A stretch of DNA of 29,944 nt from a virus. Shown here one piece after another: positions 1 to 7,562 of this stretch (position 1 is its first letter; each line of letters opens with the position of its first letter). Under the pieces are notes generated by a model. That model had not been told where the DNA came from and searched no databases. It saw nothing but the letters and a program-made list of their open reading frames with translations. The stretch is taken from IMG/VR virus record IMGVR_UViG_3300027805_000058, positions 1 through 29,944 of that record. The stretch is one strand, 5' to 3'. The translations under genes were made by a program, and so were the position numbers.

Positions 1-484
1 CGTTCAATGGCCCTATGCCGAACATGCCAATGTTGTAGTAAATCTTGATCTGCGAGCCTTCACCGCCGTCAATCGTGGCGTCGTAAAAGACTTGGGAATT
101 CACTAACAACGGCGGCAATATGGCGTTACTGCTGGCAACAACAGGGTCGTAAAATACCTGTGTATTGGTCAGCAACTCAGGGGCAATTGTAACCGCCCCT
201 CGCAGTACGCTTGCCGCGTAAAACGTCTGCTCGTTGGTGTACAGACCCGGCAGCAGCGTGTTACTAAACGTCGCTGTCGGACCGTAAAACGTCTGGTCGT
301 TGGTGTAAAACGGCGCCGCGAGGTTATACACAGACCGTGCCGTTAGGGCATAGAAGGTCTGGGTATTGGTATACAGTTCCGGCTCTAGGGTATCGCCCGT
401 TGAGGCCTCACCTAGCAGCAATCCTCCGTCTTCTAGGAGGATATTCCCGCCGTCTTCTAGGACAAGCGGGTCAGTCGCGGGCAT
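1..484 (-). CDS. Repeat-containing phage structural protein, 3' end beyond the left edge
   Basis: An open frame of at least 161 codons starts at ATG 484, 21 bases after the stop of the 135-aa gene, and leaves the window still open. Residues 7-26 carry a LEDGG-x-ILLE-x-GG-x-LL motif. Residues 36-138 are five tandem repeats of about 22 residues with consensus LYTNxQTFYxxTV; the Asn of each repeat is at 40, 62, 84, 107 and 129. Repeats of this TNxxTFY type occur in virion proteins of many phages, and a beta-rich surface or tail-associated role is inferred. It continues the late leftward operon. The Shine-Dalgarno site is weak, so coupling to the gene before it is likely. Exact function is not recognised. 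Confidence 0.8.
   Translation of the reverse strand, partial: MPATDPLVLEDGGNILLEDGGLLLGEASTGDTLEPELYTNTQTFYALTARSVYNLAAPFYTNDQTFYGPTATFSNTLLPGLYTNEQTFYAASVLRGAVTIAPELLTNTQVFYDPVVASSNAILPPLLVNSQVFYDATIDGGEGSQIKIYYNIGMFGIGPLN
71..379 (-). repeat. Five tandem TNxQTFY protein repeats
   Basis: Five in-frame copies of about 66 bp encode ELYTNTQTFYALTA, PFYTNDQTFYGPTA, GLYTNEQTFYAASV, ELLTNTQVFYDPVV and PLLVNSQVFYDATI. The spacing between conserved Asn residues is 22, 22, 23 and 22. The DNA copies have diverged more than the protein motif, which suggests selection on the repeat fold rather than recent duplication. Confidence 0.85.
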
Positions 485-505
485 CGGCACGACTGCGCCT
501 GCCCG

Positions 506-913
506 TTACAGTTGGAAGATGCCGGAGGCGTTCCAGGTAATTACAATGTCGCCGCCGTTAGGCGTGACCGGCAATCCCGTAACGCCCGTGTCGATATAGG
601 CTACAAGGCGGGAAGTAGCCGCACTGCCCGTATCAATGTAGATCAGCAGCGCCTCGATGCTGTTGCCCGTCACCGCCGAATAGGTCACATCGTCACCATC
701 AAACAGGCCGTTGGTGACGGTCGTGTTGTTGATGGTCTGCGGCGTCCCAATGACGGCAGTACCCGATACCGAACTGTAGAACTCGTCCGCAGCGTTATAG
801 GTGTAATTGCCGGTATCAATCAGGGCAACCTTGACCGTGCCATCGTTCAGATCGACGTTGGCAGAGGCGTCAAGGAGCGCCTGTTTGTACTTGGGGTAAA
901 CCGCATTAGCCAT
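506..913 (-). CDS. Conserved phage virion-type protein (135 aa)
   Basis: The 135-residue protein begins MANAVYPKYKQALLDASANV and ends in a run of predicted beta strands around the motif TGLPVTPNGGDIVITW. It resembles a small protein family common in podo- and siphovirus structural operons, where the N-terminal KYKxALL and the VAYIDTG / PNGGDI segments are typical. No enzymatic motif is seen. It sits between the coiled-coil protein and the repeat protein in the leftward head operon, so a virion or head-decoration role is inferred. ATG 913 lies 4 bases after the stop of the upstream gene. Confidence 0.8.
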   Translation of the reverse strand: MANAVYPKYKQALLDASANVDLNDGTVKVALIDTGNYTYNAADEFYSSVSGTAVIGTPQTINNTTVTNGLFDGDDVTYSAVTGNSIEALLIYIDTGSAATSRLVAYIDTGVTGLPVTPNGGDIVITWNASGIFQL

Positions 914-917
914 GCTT

Positions 918-1415
918 TTAGACCTTCAATGCAGCAAGTTTGGCGTTAAAGGCAGCCTTGTCGGCTTCCAACGCCTTACGCTCGGCAGCCACCTTAGCCT
1001 TGTCAGCCTCAACGGCGTTCTGAGCGTCAGCCAGCGCAGCGTTAGCCGCAGCCGAACTCTTCGCAAAAGCCACCTTCTCGGCCTCAAAGCCAGCCGATTC
1101 GCGGGCCAGCGCCGACACATCAGCCGATAACTTAACCTGAGCCGATTTCAGCGCCTCTTCGCGCTTGGCAACATCAGCGCTGAGGGCCAGCACAGCGGCC
1201 TCAGAAGCCTTCGCAGACGCCGCAGTGGCCTCTGCCGCAGCCTTGATCTTTTCGGCATCGGCAAGCGTCTTGACCTTAGCGTCGTGGGCAGCGACCTGAT
1301 CTAGCAGACCGCGCAGTTCCTTGATGCGGCTGTCAAACGCGCCGGTCAGGGCGGCATTGACGGCAGCCACATCCAAAAGGGCCAGATTGTCTACAGTTTG
1401 GGATGAAACAAACAT
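918..1415 (-). CDS. Alanine-rich coiled-coil phage protein (165 aa)
   Basis: The 165 residues are dominated by Ala, Lys, Glu and Asp in heptad-like order from about residue 25 to the end, predicting one long alpha-helical coiled coil. No membrane segment or enzymatic motif is present. The composition and the position shortly downstream of the portal would fit a scaffold-like or fibre-stalk protein, but no family is recognised and no capsid gene is seen next to it. ATG 1415 follows the preceding stop by 3 bases. Confidence 0.75.
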   Translation of the reverse strand: MFVSSQTVDNLALLDVAAVNAALTGAFDSRIKELRGLLDQVAAHDAKVKTLADAEKIKAAAEATAASAKASEAAVLALSADVAKREEALKSAQVKLSADVSALARESAGFEAEKVAFAKSSAAANAALADAQNAVEADKAKVAAERKALEADKAAFNAKLAALKV

Positions 1416-1418
1416 GGG

Positions 1419-1718
1419 TTAGTCCGCCATTCCAATGCAAAACAAGTTGCCGTTCGCCACTTCTTGAATAGCCGACACGGTAATCGGCGCTCCAGTCGTG
1501 TTGTCGGTCGGGATGATGATGGGCGCGTTAGCCGGAATCGGCAGATCTGCCGTCGTTGCGGTTGCGCCCACACGAACGTAAGCCGCCGTGCTGCACCACA
1601 GCAGAACGGACGACGTAGACGGCGGAACGGTCGTCGAGCCTGCCGTGCCGGTGTATGCAGTCTTCGTGGCCGACCCGTAGATCGGGCGACGAATGACTAA
1701 GCCAAGTGATGCAGCCAT
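1419..1718 (-). CDS. Small phage structural protein (99 aa)
   Basis: A 99-residue protein with high Thr, Ser, Ala and Pro and alternating hydrophobic strands; residues 50-75 read roughly VRVGATATTADLPIPANAPI. This kind of small beta-rich protein is common beside head genes in phage operons and may be a capsid decoration or stabilising protein. The start at ATG 1718 has a GAGG Shine-Dalgarno about 9 bases upstream. No enzyme motif is visible; the assignment rests on composition and operon position. Confidence 0.7.
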   Translation of the reverse strand: MAASLGLVIRRPIYGSATKTAYTGTAGSTTVPPSTSSVLLWCSTAAYVRVGATATTADLPIPANAPIIIPTDNTTGAPITVSAIQEVANGNLFCIGMAD

Positions 1719-1729
1719 TTGAGATTACC

Positions 1730-2092
1730 TCAAGCCAAGAATTTCAGTTTATAAATCGTAGACAAGTACAAGCCAAATATGGCGTCTAACAGGTTTTGCA
1801 GCGTTGTGTCGTCTTTACTGACGACTTTATACCGCATTTCCTCAAGTTCCTTAAGTTCCTTTTCCAAAAAGTCAAGCACGTTGTTCGACTTCTGGGCAGA
1901 GGCTAGGGCAATCGGGCCAATCAGCCCGTGCCGCCCCTGATAGGCTTCGGCAAAGTCGTCCGCGAGCGGAATGATGCCCTCGTAGAACTTCTGTAGTGCC
2001 TTGTGTTTAGCGTAGTTACGGGTATTCAGGTGCGTGGAATGGGTCACATCCCGCGCTAGAAATAGCCGTCCGATAAAGACTTCGCAGGTCAT
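1730..2092 (-). CDS. DUF5856-like helical phage protein (120 aa)
   Basis: A 120-residue, mostly helical protein: an N-terminal FxGRLFLARDVTHSTHLNT segment, a middle FYEGIIPLADDFAEAYQGR segment and a helical C-terminus ending in IYKLKFLA. It resembles the phage family I know as DUF5856, which has a helical-bundle, ferritin-like look with conserved His, Asp and Glu; that family name is from memory. The start overlaps the portal stop as ATGA at 2092-2089, so translation is probably coupled to the portal. Function is unknown; a virion-associated or metal-binding role would be speculation. Confidence 0.8.
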   Translation of the reverse strand: MTCEVFIGRLFLARDVTHSTHLNTRNYAKHKALQKFYEGIIPLADDFAEAYQGRHGLIGPIALASAQKSNNVLDFLEKELKELEEMRYKVVSKDDTTLQNLLDAIFGLYLSTIYKLKFLA

Positions 2093-4272
2093 TGCGGCGG
2101 TAACTCCATCGGCATTTGCGGTGGCATTTCCATCGGCATTTCAGCCTCTCTAGGGGCCGGGGCTACAAGGTCGTTGGCGGACAGCATCCCGCTAATCGTG
2201 CCCATTACGATGTCTTGAATCTGCTCTTCGGACATGCCCGCCTGAACCGCGCTGATACGCTTGGTCTCGGCGTCATATGCCTTAATCTGCGCTTCCTGCT
2301 CCTTGATACGCAGTTCCGTGGCTTCCATCGAACGCGAGACGTTCTGGAGCATCTGGAACATCTGATCCATCTCAGCGCCCATCGCCTCAATCTGCTGGTT
2401 AGCAGCCTGCAACGCTGGGTCTTCGTCTGGATCGGCAAGCAGTTTCGGATCAATAGTCTTGGAGAGACGCTTGGCAATTTCCTGCGCCCCCGGCCAATCC
2501 ATGTTCTTGACGAACAGGTCGCCTGCCACGCCCCAGAGGTTCGGGTTGGCTTGCAGGATTTGCGACATCGCGTCCATCGCCTCTTGGCGCTTGGTCATGT
2601 AAGACGGGCCGGTCGTGACGGCTACGTCGTACTTACCAACGGACGGGTTGTAGATTTTCTCGATGACAACGCCAGCCTGATCCATCAACTTACGGACAGG
2701 CTCTTGCTGCATCGGGTCGATACGCACCGTCGAGGTTTCCCCATCGATGCCAATGATGCGAGCGATACGCTGGGTATCGTAAATCTTCGGAATCAAGTCA
2801 ACGAGTTGACGCGTAACGTAGCGGATAGCGCGGGCAAGGTTATCGACGTAATGATATGACCCCGTATCGCCCTGACGTTCACGCGCCAATATGGCCCGAC
2901 CCGAGCGCTCGTTCGACGTGGCGCCAAGGCTAGAGTCATAGTAGCCCGTCGTAGACTTAATGTCGTCCGACGCGCCCATCTTAGCCTGAATAAGGCCCGT
3001 TTGTGCAAGGGGTGGGGCGGCACGTTGGGGCAGCGGCAGCATGTTGCCAGCGCCATCCGTAACGTCAGGATTGACCTCCAAATACGGCCAGTTCTGGGTA
3101 TTGGCGGTCTTCCACTGATGCTCGTATCCCTCGAACTGCCCACCGTAGCCGATAAACGGCGCTTTGGGAGCCAAGGCGAGCATTTCCGCCTCTTGGGATA
3201 CCCAGTAGTTGTACATGCGCTGCGCGTCTTTAGCGTTACGCACAAGGCCGCTGATGTAGATACGGCCTTCCACTTCGTATTCGTTGCCGACGACGCGGAC
3301 AACCGGAATCGACTTACCCGGCCACTCCTGCTCTTCCAGCACCTCATAACCGTTCGTCTTCATCCACTTGATCTTGCGGATGTCTACGTCACGGGTGCGA
3401 ACAGGGGCAAGGCCCATCGCCTCCATCTGCGCGGCTTCGGGCGAGTCGGCGTAGGCGGTCATACCGCCCGGATACAGGTTTAACTTCGCTTTTTCATAGT
3501 AAGCGTAGAAGTATTCCGCAATCCGTACTGAATCGTCGGTAATCCACTGCGCCAGATTCTCGTCACCAATACCACGGCTCTGGATCGACGAGATGGGTTC
3601 GGCGTCAGGAAAATGACGCTCAAACTCCTCACGGGGCATGTCCTCGGTTATAAAACACCATTCTGCATCGGCTCCGCACGGGTCTTGGATGTGCGGGTCC
3701 ATATATACCGAGAACGAGTTACGAACGCGAGCGATACGGATGTCTTGGTCGAACGAATCGGGGTCGCAATACTCGGTCAGGATGCGGATATAACCTTCGC
3801 CGTACGTGACCTGATTCTCACAGGCCGTGTCGTAGGCAACGTCCGCATCCGAGATGTACTCGATGTGCCGGACGATACCGTCAAACACTTCGGCAACTTC
3901 AATGTCTGCCTTGTCATCGACCGGGATGACTTTGCCAGCAGGACGGTTCTGGCGTTGGTCGTTCGTGACCTGTCGAACGTGCTGGGGCAGTTTGTTGATG
4001 GTCAGGCAGGGACGAGCGTTGATCGTCTGACCCTGCACTGCGCCACGGGTGGCTAAGACCTCTTGCGGCCACTGCCAGCGGTTATCTGGAGAACCCGCCA
4101 TAAAGCGCAGGTCGTCCAGTTCGCTGTCCCGAGACTCGCTGTACGCCGTCAGGGACAACTGCATCCGGGTACGCGCTTGGGCGAGGATATCGCCCGTATT
4201 ACGCGCACGGCGACTCTGGGGCGTATTAGCCACCTGAGCCGCGCCCTTCATCCCTGTCGGGTCTTTAGCCAT
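2089..4272 (-). CDS. Portal protein, P22 type
   Basis: The 727-residue protein matches the P22-type portal family in length and in features I recognise: the N-terminal SRDSELDDLRFMAGSPDNRW region, the INKLPQHVRQVTNDQRQNRP segment near residue 100, then a VTYGEGYIRILTEY stretch. A helical region near 620-680 is consistent with crown or barrel helices. Twelve copies are expected at one capsid vertex, forming the DNA channel and docking the terminase and the gp4/gp10-like neck. The C-terminus is Met/Pro-rich with two near-identical octapeptides (MPMEMPPQ, MPMELPPQ). Its start overlaps the stop of the 45-aa gene as TAATG. Confidence 0.93.
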   Translation of the reverse strand: MAKDPTGMKGAAQVANTPQSRRARNTGDILAQARTRMQLSLTAYSESRDSELDDLRFMAGSPDNRWQWPQEVLATRGAVQGQTINARPCLTINKLPQHVRQVTNDQRQNRPAGKVIPVDDKADIEVAEVFDGIVRHIEYISDADVAYDTACENQVTYGEGYIRILTEYCDPDSFDQDIRIARVRNSFSVYMDPHIQDPCGADAEWCFITEDMPREEFERHFPDAEPISSIQSRGIGDENLAQWITDDSVRIAEYFYAYYEKAKLNLYPGGMTAYADSPEAAQMEAMGLAPVRTRDVDIRKIKWMKTNGYEVLEEQEWPGKSIPVVRVVGNEYEVEGRIYISGLVRNAKDAQRMYNYWVSQEAEMLALAPKAPFIGYGGQFEGYEHQWKTANTQNWPYLEVNPDVTDGAGNMLPLPQRAAPPLAQTGLIQAKMGASDDIKSTTGYYDSSLGATSNERSGRAILARERQGDTGSYHYVDNLARAIRYVTRQLVDLIPKIYDTQRIARIIGIDGETSTVRIDPMQQEPVRKLMDQAGVVIEKIYNPSVGKYDVAVTTGPSYMTKRQEAMDAMSQILQANPNLWGVAGDLFVKNMDWPGAQEIAKRLSKTIDPKLLADPDEDPALQAANQQIEAMGAEMDQMFQMLQNVSRSMEATELRIKEQEAQIKAYDAETKRISAVQAGMSEEQIQDIVMGTISGMLSANDLVAPAPREAEMPMEMPPQMPMELPPQ

Positions 4273-4409
4273 TACTTGCCCTTCTTACCGGCTTTACGCT
4301 TGACCGAGAACGCGATGGCAACAGCCTGCTTAACAGGCTTGCCAGCCTTTACTTCAGCGCGAATGTTCTTACGAAAAGCCCCCTTAGAGGCGGACTTTAC
4401 GAGAGGCAT
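4272..4409 (-). CDS. Tiny basic phage protein (45 aa)
   Basis: A 45-residue frame from ATG 4409 to TAA 4274-4272 encodes a very basic peptide starting [16 protein letters not shown], with a [16 protein letters not shown] tail. It overlaps both neighbours in TAATG junctions: its stop with the portal start and its start with the stop of the 62-aa gene. That makes it a near-certain real gene despite its size. Similar tiny Lys-rich proteins with a KQAxAIAxS motif occur near terminase and portal genes of other phages. Nucleic-acid binding is plausible from charge only. Confidence 0.8.
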   Translation of the reverse strand: MPLVKSASKGAFRKNIRAEVKAGKPVKQAVAIAFSVKRKAGKKGK

Positions 4410-4597
4410 TAACGCATACCCCGTTTCATCGGAGTCGGTCGAAAATCAACCGCAGTGCGGATCATGTCCTCGTTTACGCGCTTTGGCATACGCGGAGCAG
4501 GCATCCGGGGCTTCTGCATCCGGCTGTTTTGGATCATGTCACCGACTGTTGCGCCGGGGGACACGCCGATTGGACCGGGGTTTTTCTTTCCGTACAT
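4409..4597 (-). CDS. Small basic phage protein (62 aa)
   Basis: The 62 residues begin [20 protein letters not shown] and continue with [20 protein letters not shown]; Arg, Lys, Pro and Met dominate. It is likely unstructured in part. The start ATG 4597 has an AAGG Shine-Dalgarno about 9 bases upstream, and the stop overlaps the next start (TAATG). It belongs to a set of four small basic genes between terL and the portal. No functional family is recognised. Confidence 0.75.
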   Translation of the reverse strand: MYGKKNPGPIGVSPGATVGDMIQNSRMQKPRMPAPRMPKRVNEDMIRTAVDFRPTPMKRGMR

Positions 4598-4602
4598 GTT
4601 TC

Positions 4603-4776
4603 TTAGCCTTTTTTGGAGGTTTTACGGGGTTTTCGGGCGGTAAGGGCTGACTTTCTGAAATTGGCAGCCGTTGGAGCGCCCTTAGAACCCGGTTTACGCA
4701 TCTTTTCGCCCGATCCCGCAGCGATTCGAGCGCGTTTAGCATGAATGTTCGCATATAGTCCCTTTTTTGCAGCCAT
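4603..4776 (-). CDS. Tiny basic phage protein (57 aa)
   Basis: ATG 4776 to TAA 4605-4603 encodes 57 residues beginning MAAKKGLYANIHAKRARIAA, followed by GSGEKMRKPGSKGAPTAANF. I recognise this sequence type as a very widespread tiny phage protein found near terminase or portal genes, function unknown. A competing 83-residue frame (4539-4790) covers the same DNA but looks like a shadow. The predicted charge is strongly positive, with no hydrophobic segment. The gap to the upstream stop is a single base, so translation is probably coupled. Confidence 0.85.
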   Translation of the reverse strand: MAAKKGLYANIHAKRARIAAGSGEKMRKPGSKGAPTAANFRKSALTARKPRKTSKKG

Positions 4777-4777
4777 T

Positions 4778-5038
4778 TCAGCATTTCCATCGTTTTAAGG
4801 ATGCTTTAGCGCGTTCGGCTGGCCCCTTGGCGTTGCGAACGACCCCTTTCATGCGGGCGCAAAACGACTTTTTACGTCCTGCGTCCGCTTTTGTCTTCGG
4901 ACTGGGCGCCGGAGCCTTCAAATTAGACCCCGTTGCACGATTATATTTTGCACGGCCTTTCGCGGTCAATCCCGCCCCTCTTGACACGGACTGCTTTTCT
5001 CCTCTACCAACTGAGAGGCTGACAGACTTCTTAGCCAT
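4778..5038 (-). CDS. Small basic phage protein (86 aa), DUF6321-like
   Basis: The start is placed at ATG 5038 because it overlaps the terL stop as TAATG, the junction type used repeatedly in this operon; an upstream start at 5053 would add five unlikely residues. The protein begins MAKKSVSLSVGRGEKQSVSR and contains GLTAKGRAKYNRATGSNLKA and a C-terminal CARMKGVVRNAKGPAERAKA segment. This is a recurrent phage family, which I believe is called DUF6321; the name is from memory. It is very basic, and DNA or RNA contact is possible but unproven. Confidence 0.85.
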   Translation of the reverse strand: MAKKSVSLSVGRGEKQSVSRGAGLTAKGRAKYNRATGSNLKAPAPSPKTKADAGRKKSFCARMKGVVRNAKGPAERAKASLKRWKC

Positions 5039-6567
5039 TAAGCACCCATCCAAGTGTTGATCATGCCGCTCTCGCGACTTGTAGTAATCGTGCGGGGACG
5101 CTCGCGGTATTCGCGGTGCGCCACTGGATACGCAAACGTGACGGCGATAGCGTCAGCAGCGTCAGGCGAGGCAAGGCCACGCGATTTCATGTCCTTTTTA
5201 GACTCCAGCAAGATAGCGCCAGAGGAATTAATTTTCTGTTTTGGTCCTGTTAGGTCAGCCTTTAACTGCCTATCATTGGGTAGCGCAGCGTCTTTCAGCC
5301 ACGACTTCATTTCGCCCCACAACTCTGCACGCTTGTTTTGCCACATAGCCGGGGTCTTGGACTTCCATCCGAAGTTAACGCCACGCACTACCTTATAGCG
5401 CTGCTCTTTCAAGCGATCAAGGATGCCGTAGCCTAATCCGCCTTCGTCAAGGACGACCAGTGTGGGCTGGTACTCGTCAATCGCATCAATGACTCGACCG
5501 ACAATCTCCATCGTGTCTTCGCCCTTAAAGCGCTTGATAGCAAGAATGTCTCGCCCCTTACGCACGGCAATAACCGTGGAGTCAGCGCCAGATCGAGCAG
5601 GGTCTACGCCAATCACTATCGGTGCGGTTTCGTCTTTATAAGCAGAGCGAGCAATAGCCTGATCCACCAGGCTTGGCGGTATAAATTGATCGTCTCCTTC
5701 AGACGGAAATTCACCATAGACTTCCACCTTGGCTTGCGGTGAGTCGATGCCGTATTCGTCGATAATCTGTTGATACACCGACTTATCGGTTTCTTCAACG
5801 GTGCGAGCGTCAATGTTGCGGGTGTTCCAGAACGCACGCTTAGAGTGGAACGCCTCGAAGAAGTAGCCCTCGTTACGACGGGGGTTGCTAAAGGACATCC
5901 AAAAGCGATGGGGAGTATTTTCTGTGAAGAAGCCTTGAGCAACGTCCCAGATGGGATCGGGAATACCCGAACTTTCGTCAAATATCAGCATTACACCGTC
6001 TGAGTTGTGCAGACCCGCGTAAGCGTCTGGGTTTTCCTCGCTCCAGAGGCGGCCTTCAACAGCCCAGAATCTTGTGCCTTTCTTTAGGTCGCGCTCGACA
6101 ATTTCGGCTAACCATTTGGCTGGCATAACGCGAGTAGCGGAAATCTCAAACCAATGGCTGTTCATGCTCATGGCAAGCCACTTGGTAATTTCCGACCAAG
6201 TAATTGAACGCAACTGCGCTTCGGAGTTAGCCGAAACAATAGTGGTGGCGCCGATTCGCGTGGACAGCATCCAAATTACGAGCCACGACACCAAGGCTGA
6301 TTTGCCAATGCCGCGACCAGACGCCACAGCCATTCGCAAGACTTGGTAATCAACCCTGCCGTTATTAGCGCTAATATGTTCTGCAATATTGCGAAGTATT
6401 TCGCGCTGCCATTTGCGGGGGCCGGTATGCTTTTCTAACGGCGTACCTTTTTGCCCCCACGGAAAGGCAAAACGAACAAAAGCCTCTGGATCGTTGGCGA
6501 TGTCCTTAGCCCATAGGCGGGACATCAAGGCCATTTCATCTTCGGGGCTATAAATCGGCGTTTGCAC
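5038..6567 (-). CDS. terL: Terminase large subunit
   Basis: The packaging ATPase-nuclease, 509 residues, a normal length. The ATPase half shows Walker A GRGIGKSA at about 84-91 and Walker B VMLIFDES at about 192-199 with the catalytic DE pair. The RNase H-like nuclease half shows the acidic triad in VDPARSG (D322), VVLDEGG (D374/E375) and SPDAADA (D469/D472). The frame begins with GTG 6567 inside the 3' end of the HNH gene (20-base overlap), with AAGGA some 12 bases upstream; ATG 6534 is an alternative start. It drives genome packaging together with the small terminase and portal. Confidence 0.96.
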   Translation of the reverse strand: MQTPIYSPEDEMALMSRLWAKDIANDPEAFVRFAFPWGQKGTPLEKHTGPRKWQREILRNIAEHISANNGRVDYQVLRMAVASGRGIGKSALVSWLVIWMLSTRIGATTIVSANSEAQLRSITWSEITKWLAMSMNSHWFEISATRVMPAKWLAEIVERDLKKGTRFWAVEGRLWSEENPDAYAGLHNSDGVMLIFDESSGIPDPIWDVAQGFFTENTPHRFWMSFSNPRRNEGYFFEAFHSKRAFWNTRNIDARTVEETDKSVYQQIIDEYGIDSPQAKVEVYGEFPSEGDDQFIPPSLVDQAIARSAYKDETAPIVIGVDPARSGADSTVIAVRKGRDILAIKRFKGEDTMEIVGRVIDAIDEYQPTLVVLDEGGLGYGILDRLKEQRYKVVRGVNFGWKSKTPAMWQNKRAELWGEMKSWLKDAALPNDRQLKADLTGPKQKINSSGAILLESKKDMKSRGLASPDAADAIAVTFAYPVAHREYRERPRTITTSRESGMINTWMGA

Positions 6568-7054
6568 TGGTAAGGCTAGTCCTTGCTCGCTGGTAGGCTA
6601 CGGCTGCTTCGGCAGGGTCGTCGAAAAAGCCAAGGCCGCGCAGTTTCCCATCAAACTGGATTTGCGCTGACCACTTATTACGCTGCTTGTTCCAAGTAAC
6701 GCCCGTGTAGCCGCTAGTGTTTGACCGATACGCGCTTTTGTTTTGCATGTTGCCAAAATGATCGGTTTCCAGAAGGTTGGCAAGGCGGTTGTCGGCTTTG
6801 TCTCGGTTGATGTGGTCGATTGACGGTTCAGGCCAGCGACCGTGGATGTAGAGCCATGCAAGCCGGTGCGCTTTGTAGCAATCGCCATCCACCTTGATAT
6901 GGATGTAGCCGCGCTTGTGCAGACAGCCAGCCCGGTCGCCGGGTTTGACCATGCTGTAACGATTGACGGGTTTAAGCCACGTAAAGATGCCGGTTGCTGG
7001 GTCATAGTTCAGCAACTCTTTCAGGCGCTCTTGCGTTAGAATCTTGCGAGCCAT
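6548..7054 (-). CDS. HNH endonuclease with AP2 DNA-binding domain
   Basis: From ATG 7054, with AGAGG about 7 bases upstream, the product is 168 residues. The HNH core (HNH_3 type) includes AHRLAW at 62-67 and DHINRDKADNRLANL at 80-94. An AP2-type domain follows from about 115 to 155 (SGYTGVTWNKQRNKW, then FFDDPAEAAVAY). This domain pair is typical of free-standing phage homing endonucleases, which nick or cut DNA near their own locus. It is wedged between the terminase subunits, overlapping the small one by 53 bases and the large one by 20. An upstream in-frame start at 7123 lacks support. Confidence 0.9.
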   Translation of the reverse strand: MARKILTQERLKELLNYDPATGIFTWLKPVNRYSMVKPGDRAGCLHKRGYIHIKVDGDCYKAHRLAWLYIHGRWPEPSIDHINRDKADNRLANLLETDHFGNMQNKSAYRSNTSGYTGVTWNKQRNKWSAQIQFDGKLRGLGFFDDPAEAAVAYQRARTSLTSANADL

Positions 7055-7562
7055 ATTCAGCCTCTTGCTCAGGTTGATTGGTAAGAAGCCTCGATCCGCT
7101 GGAACGGCTCGGGGCTTCGTCAATTATAGCATCTAGTGGAGCCTCAGTATTCGGCAATACTCGGTGTGCCAAGACGCGAGACTCTGCCTCCTGCAATGCC
7201 GCAACGATGCTGATTTGCGACTTAACGTCCACCTGAACGGCAGTTCGTGCCATCCATCCGTGGAGATGTTGCAGCAGGGCGAGGGCTGCCTTGCTATCTC
7301 CCTCAAGCGCGGCAGAGCGCAGTTGTGCCGCCGCCTCAACCTCAGAGTCCGCACGACCTTTCCCCTCGGCGACCGCAGCCGCGTTATCTAACTGGCAGAG
7401 TCTACGGTACTCGACGGGCAGCAACCCTGCCGCAAAGGCCAAGGCGTCACCTTTTAGCCCGAGTTTAGCGGCGTCGTAAATTTTTTGCAGAACCTCCGGC
7501 GATGCCTTCAGTTCACGAGGCGCAAAAGGAATGGACTTAAAGGATTCTGTTACGAGGTTCAT
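7002..7562 (-). CDS. terS: Probable terminase small subunit
   Basis: From ATG 7562 the product is 186 residues. The first half is helical with FKSIPFAPRELKASPEVLQKIYDAAKLGLKGDALAFAAGL, which looks like the HTH-type DNA-recognition region of small terminases (quoted across two parts of one segment: FKSIPFAPRELKASPEV and IYDAAKLGLKG). The middle, LRSAALEGDSKAALALLQHL, fits the helical oligomerisation region. It lies directly before terL apart from the inserted HNH gene. The C-terminal 20 residues or so (AEYGSQDSNARAPERVAEL) are encoded inside the HNH gene start and may be an insertion-derived tail. The product should bind pac or cos DNA and present it to TerL. Confidence 0.75.
   Translation of the reverse strand: MNLVTESFKSIPFAPRELKASPEVLQKIYDAAKLGLKGDALAFAAGLLPVEYRRLCQLDNAAAVAEGKGRADSEVEAAAQLRSAALEGDSKAALALLQHLHGWMARTAVQVDVKSQISIVAALQEAESRVLAHRVLPNTEAPLDAIIDEAPSRSSGSRLLTNQPEQEAEYGSQDSNARAPERVAEL

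Noticed and set aside
2116-2859. 247-codon plus-strand frame opposite the portal gene
   Set aside because: Antisense shadow of a GC-rich coding region; Arg/His/Leu-rich composition and no start signal.
4539-4790. 83-codon minus-strand frame between the 62- and 86-aa genes
   Set aside because: It overlaps the well-recognised 57-aa gene (4603-4776) in another frame and reaches into the 62-aa gene. The 57-aa product matches a known phage family, so this frame is a shadow.
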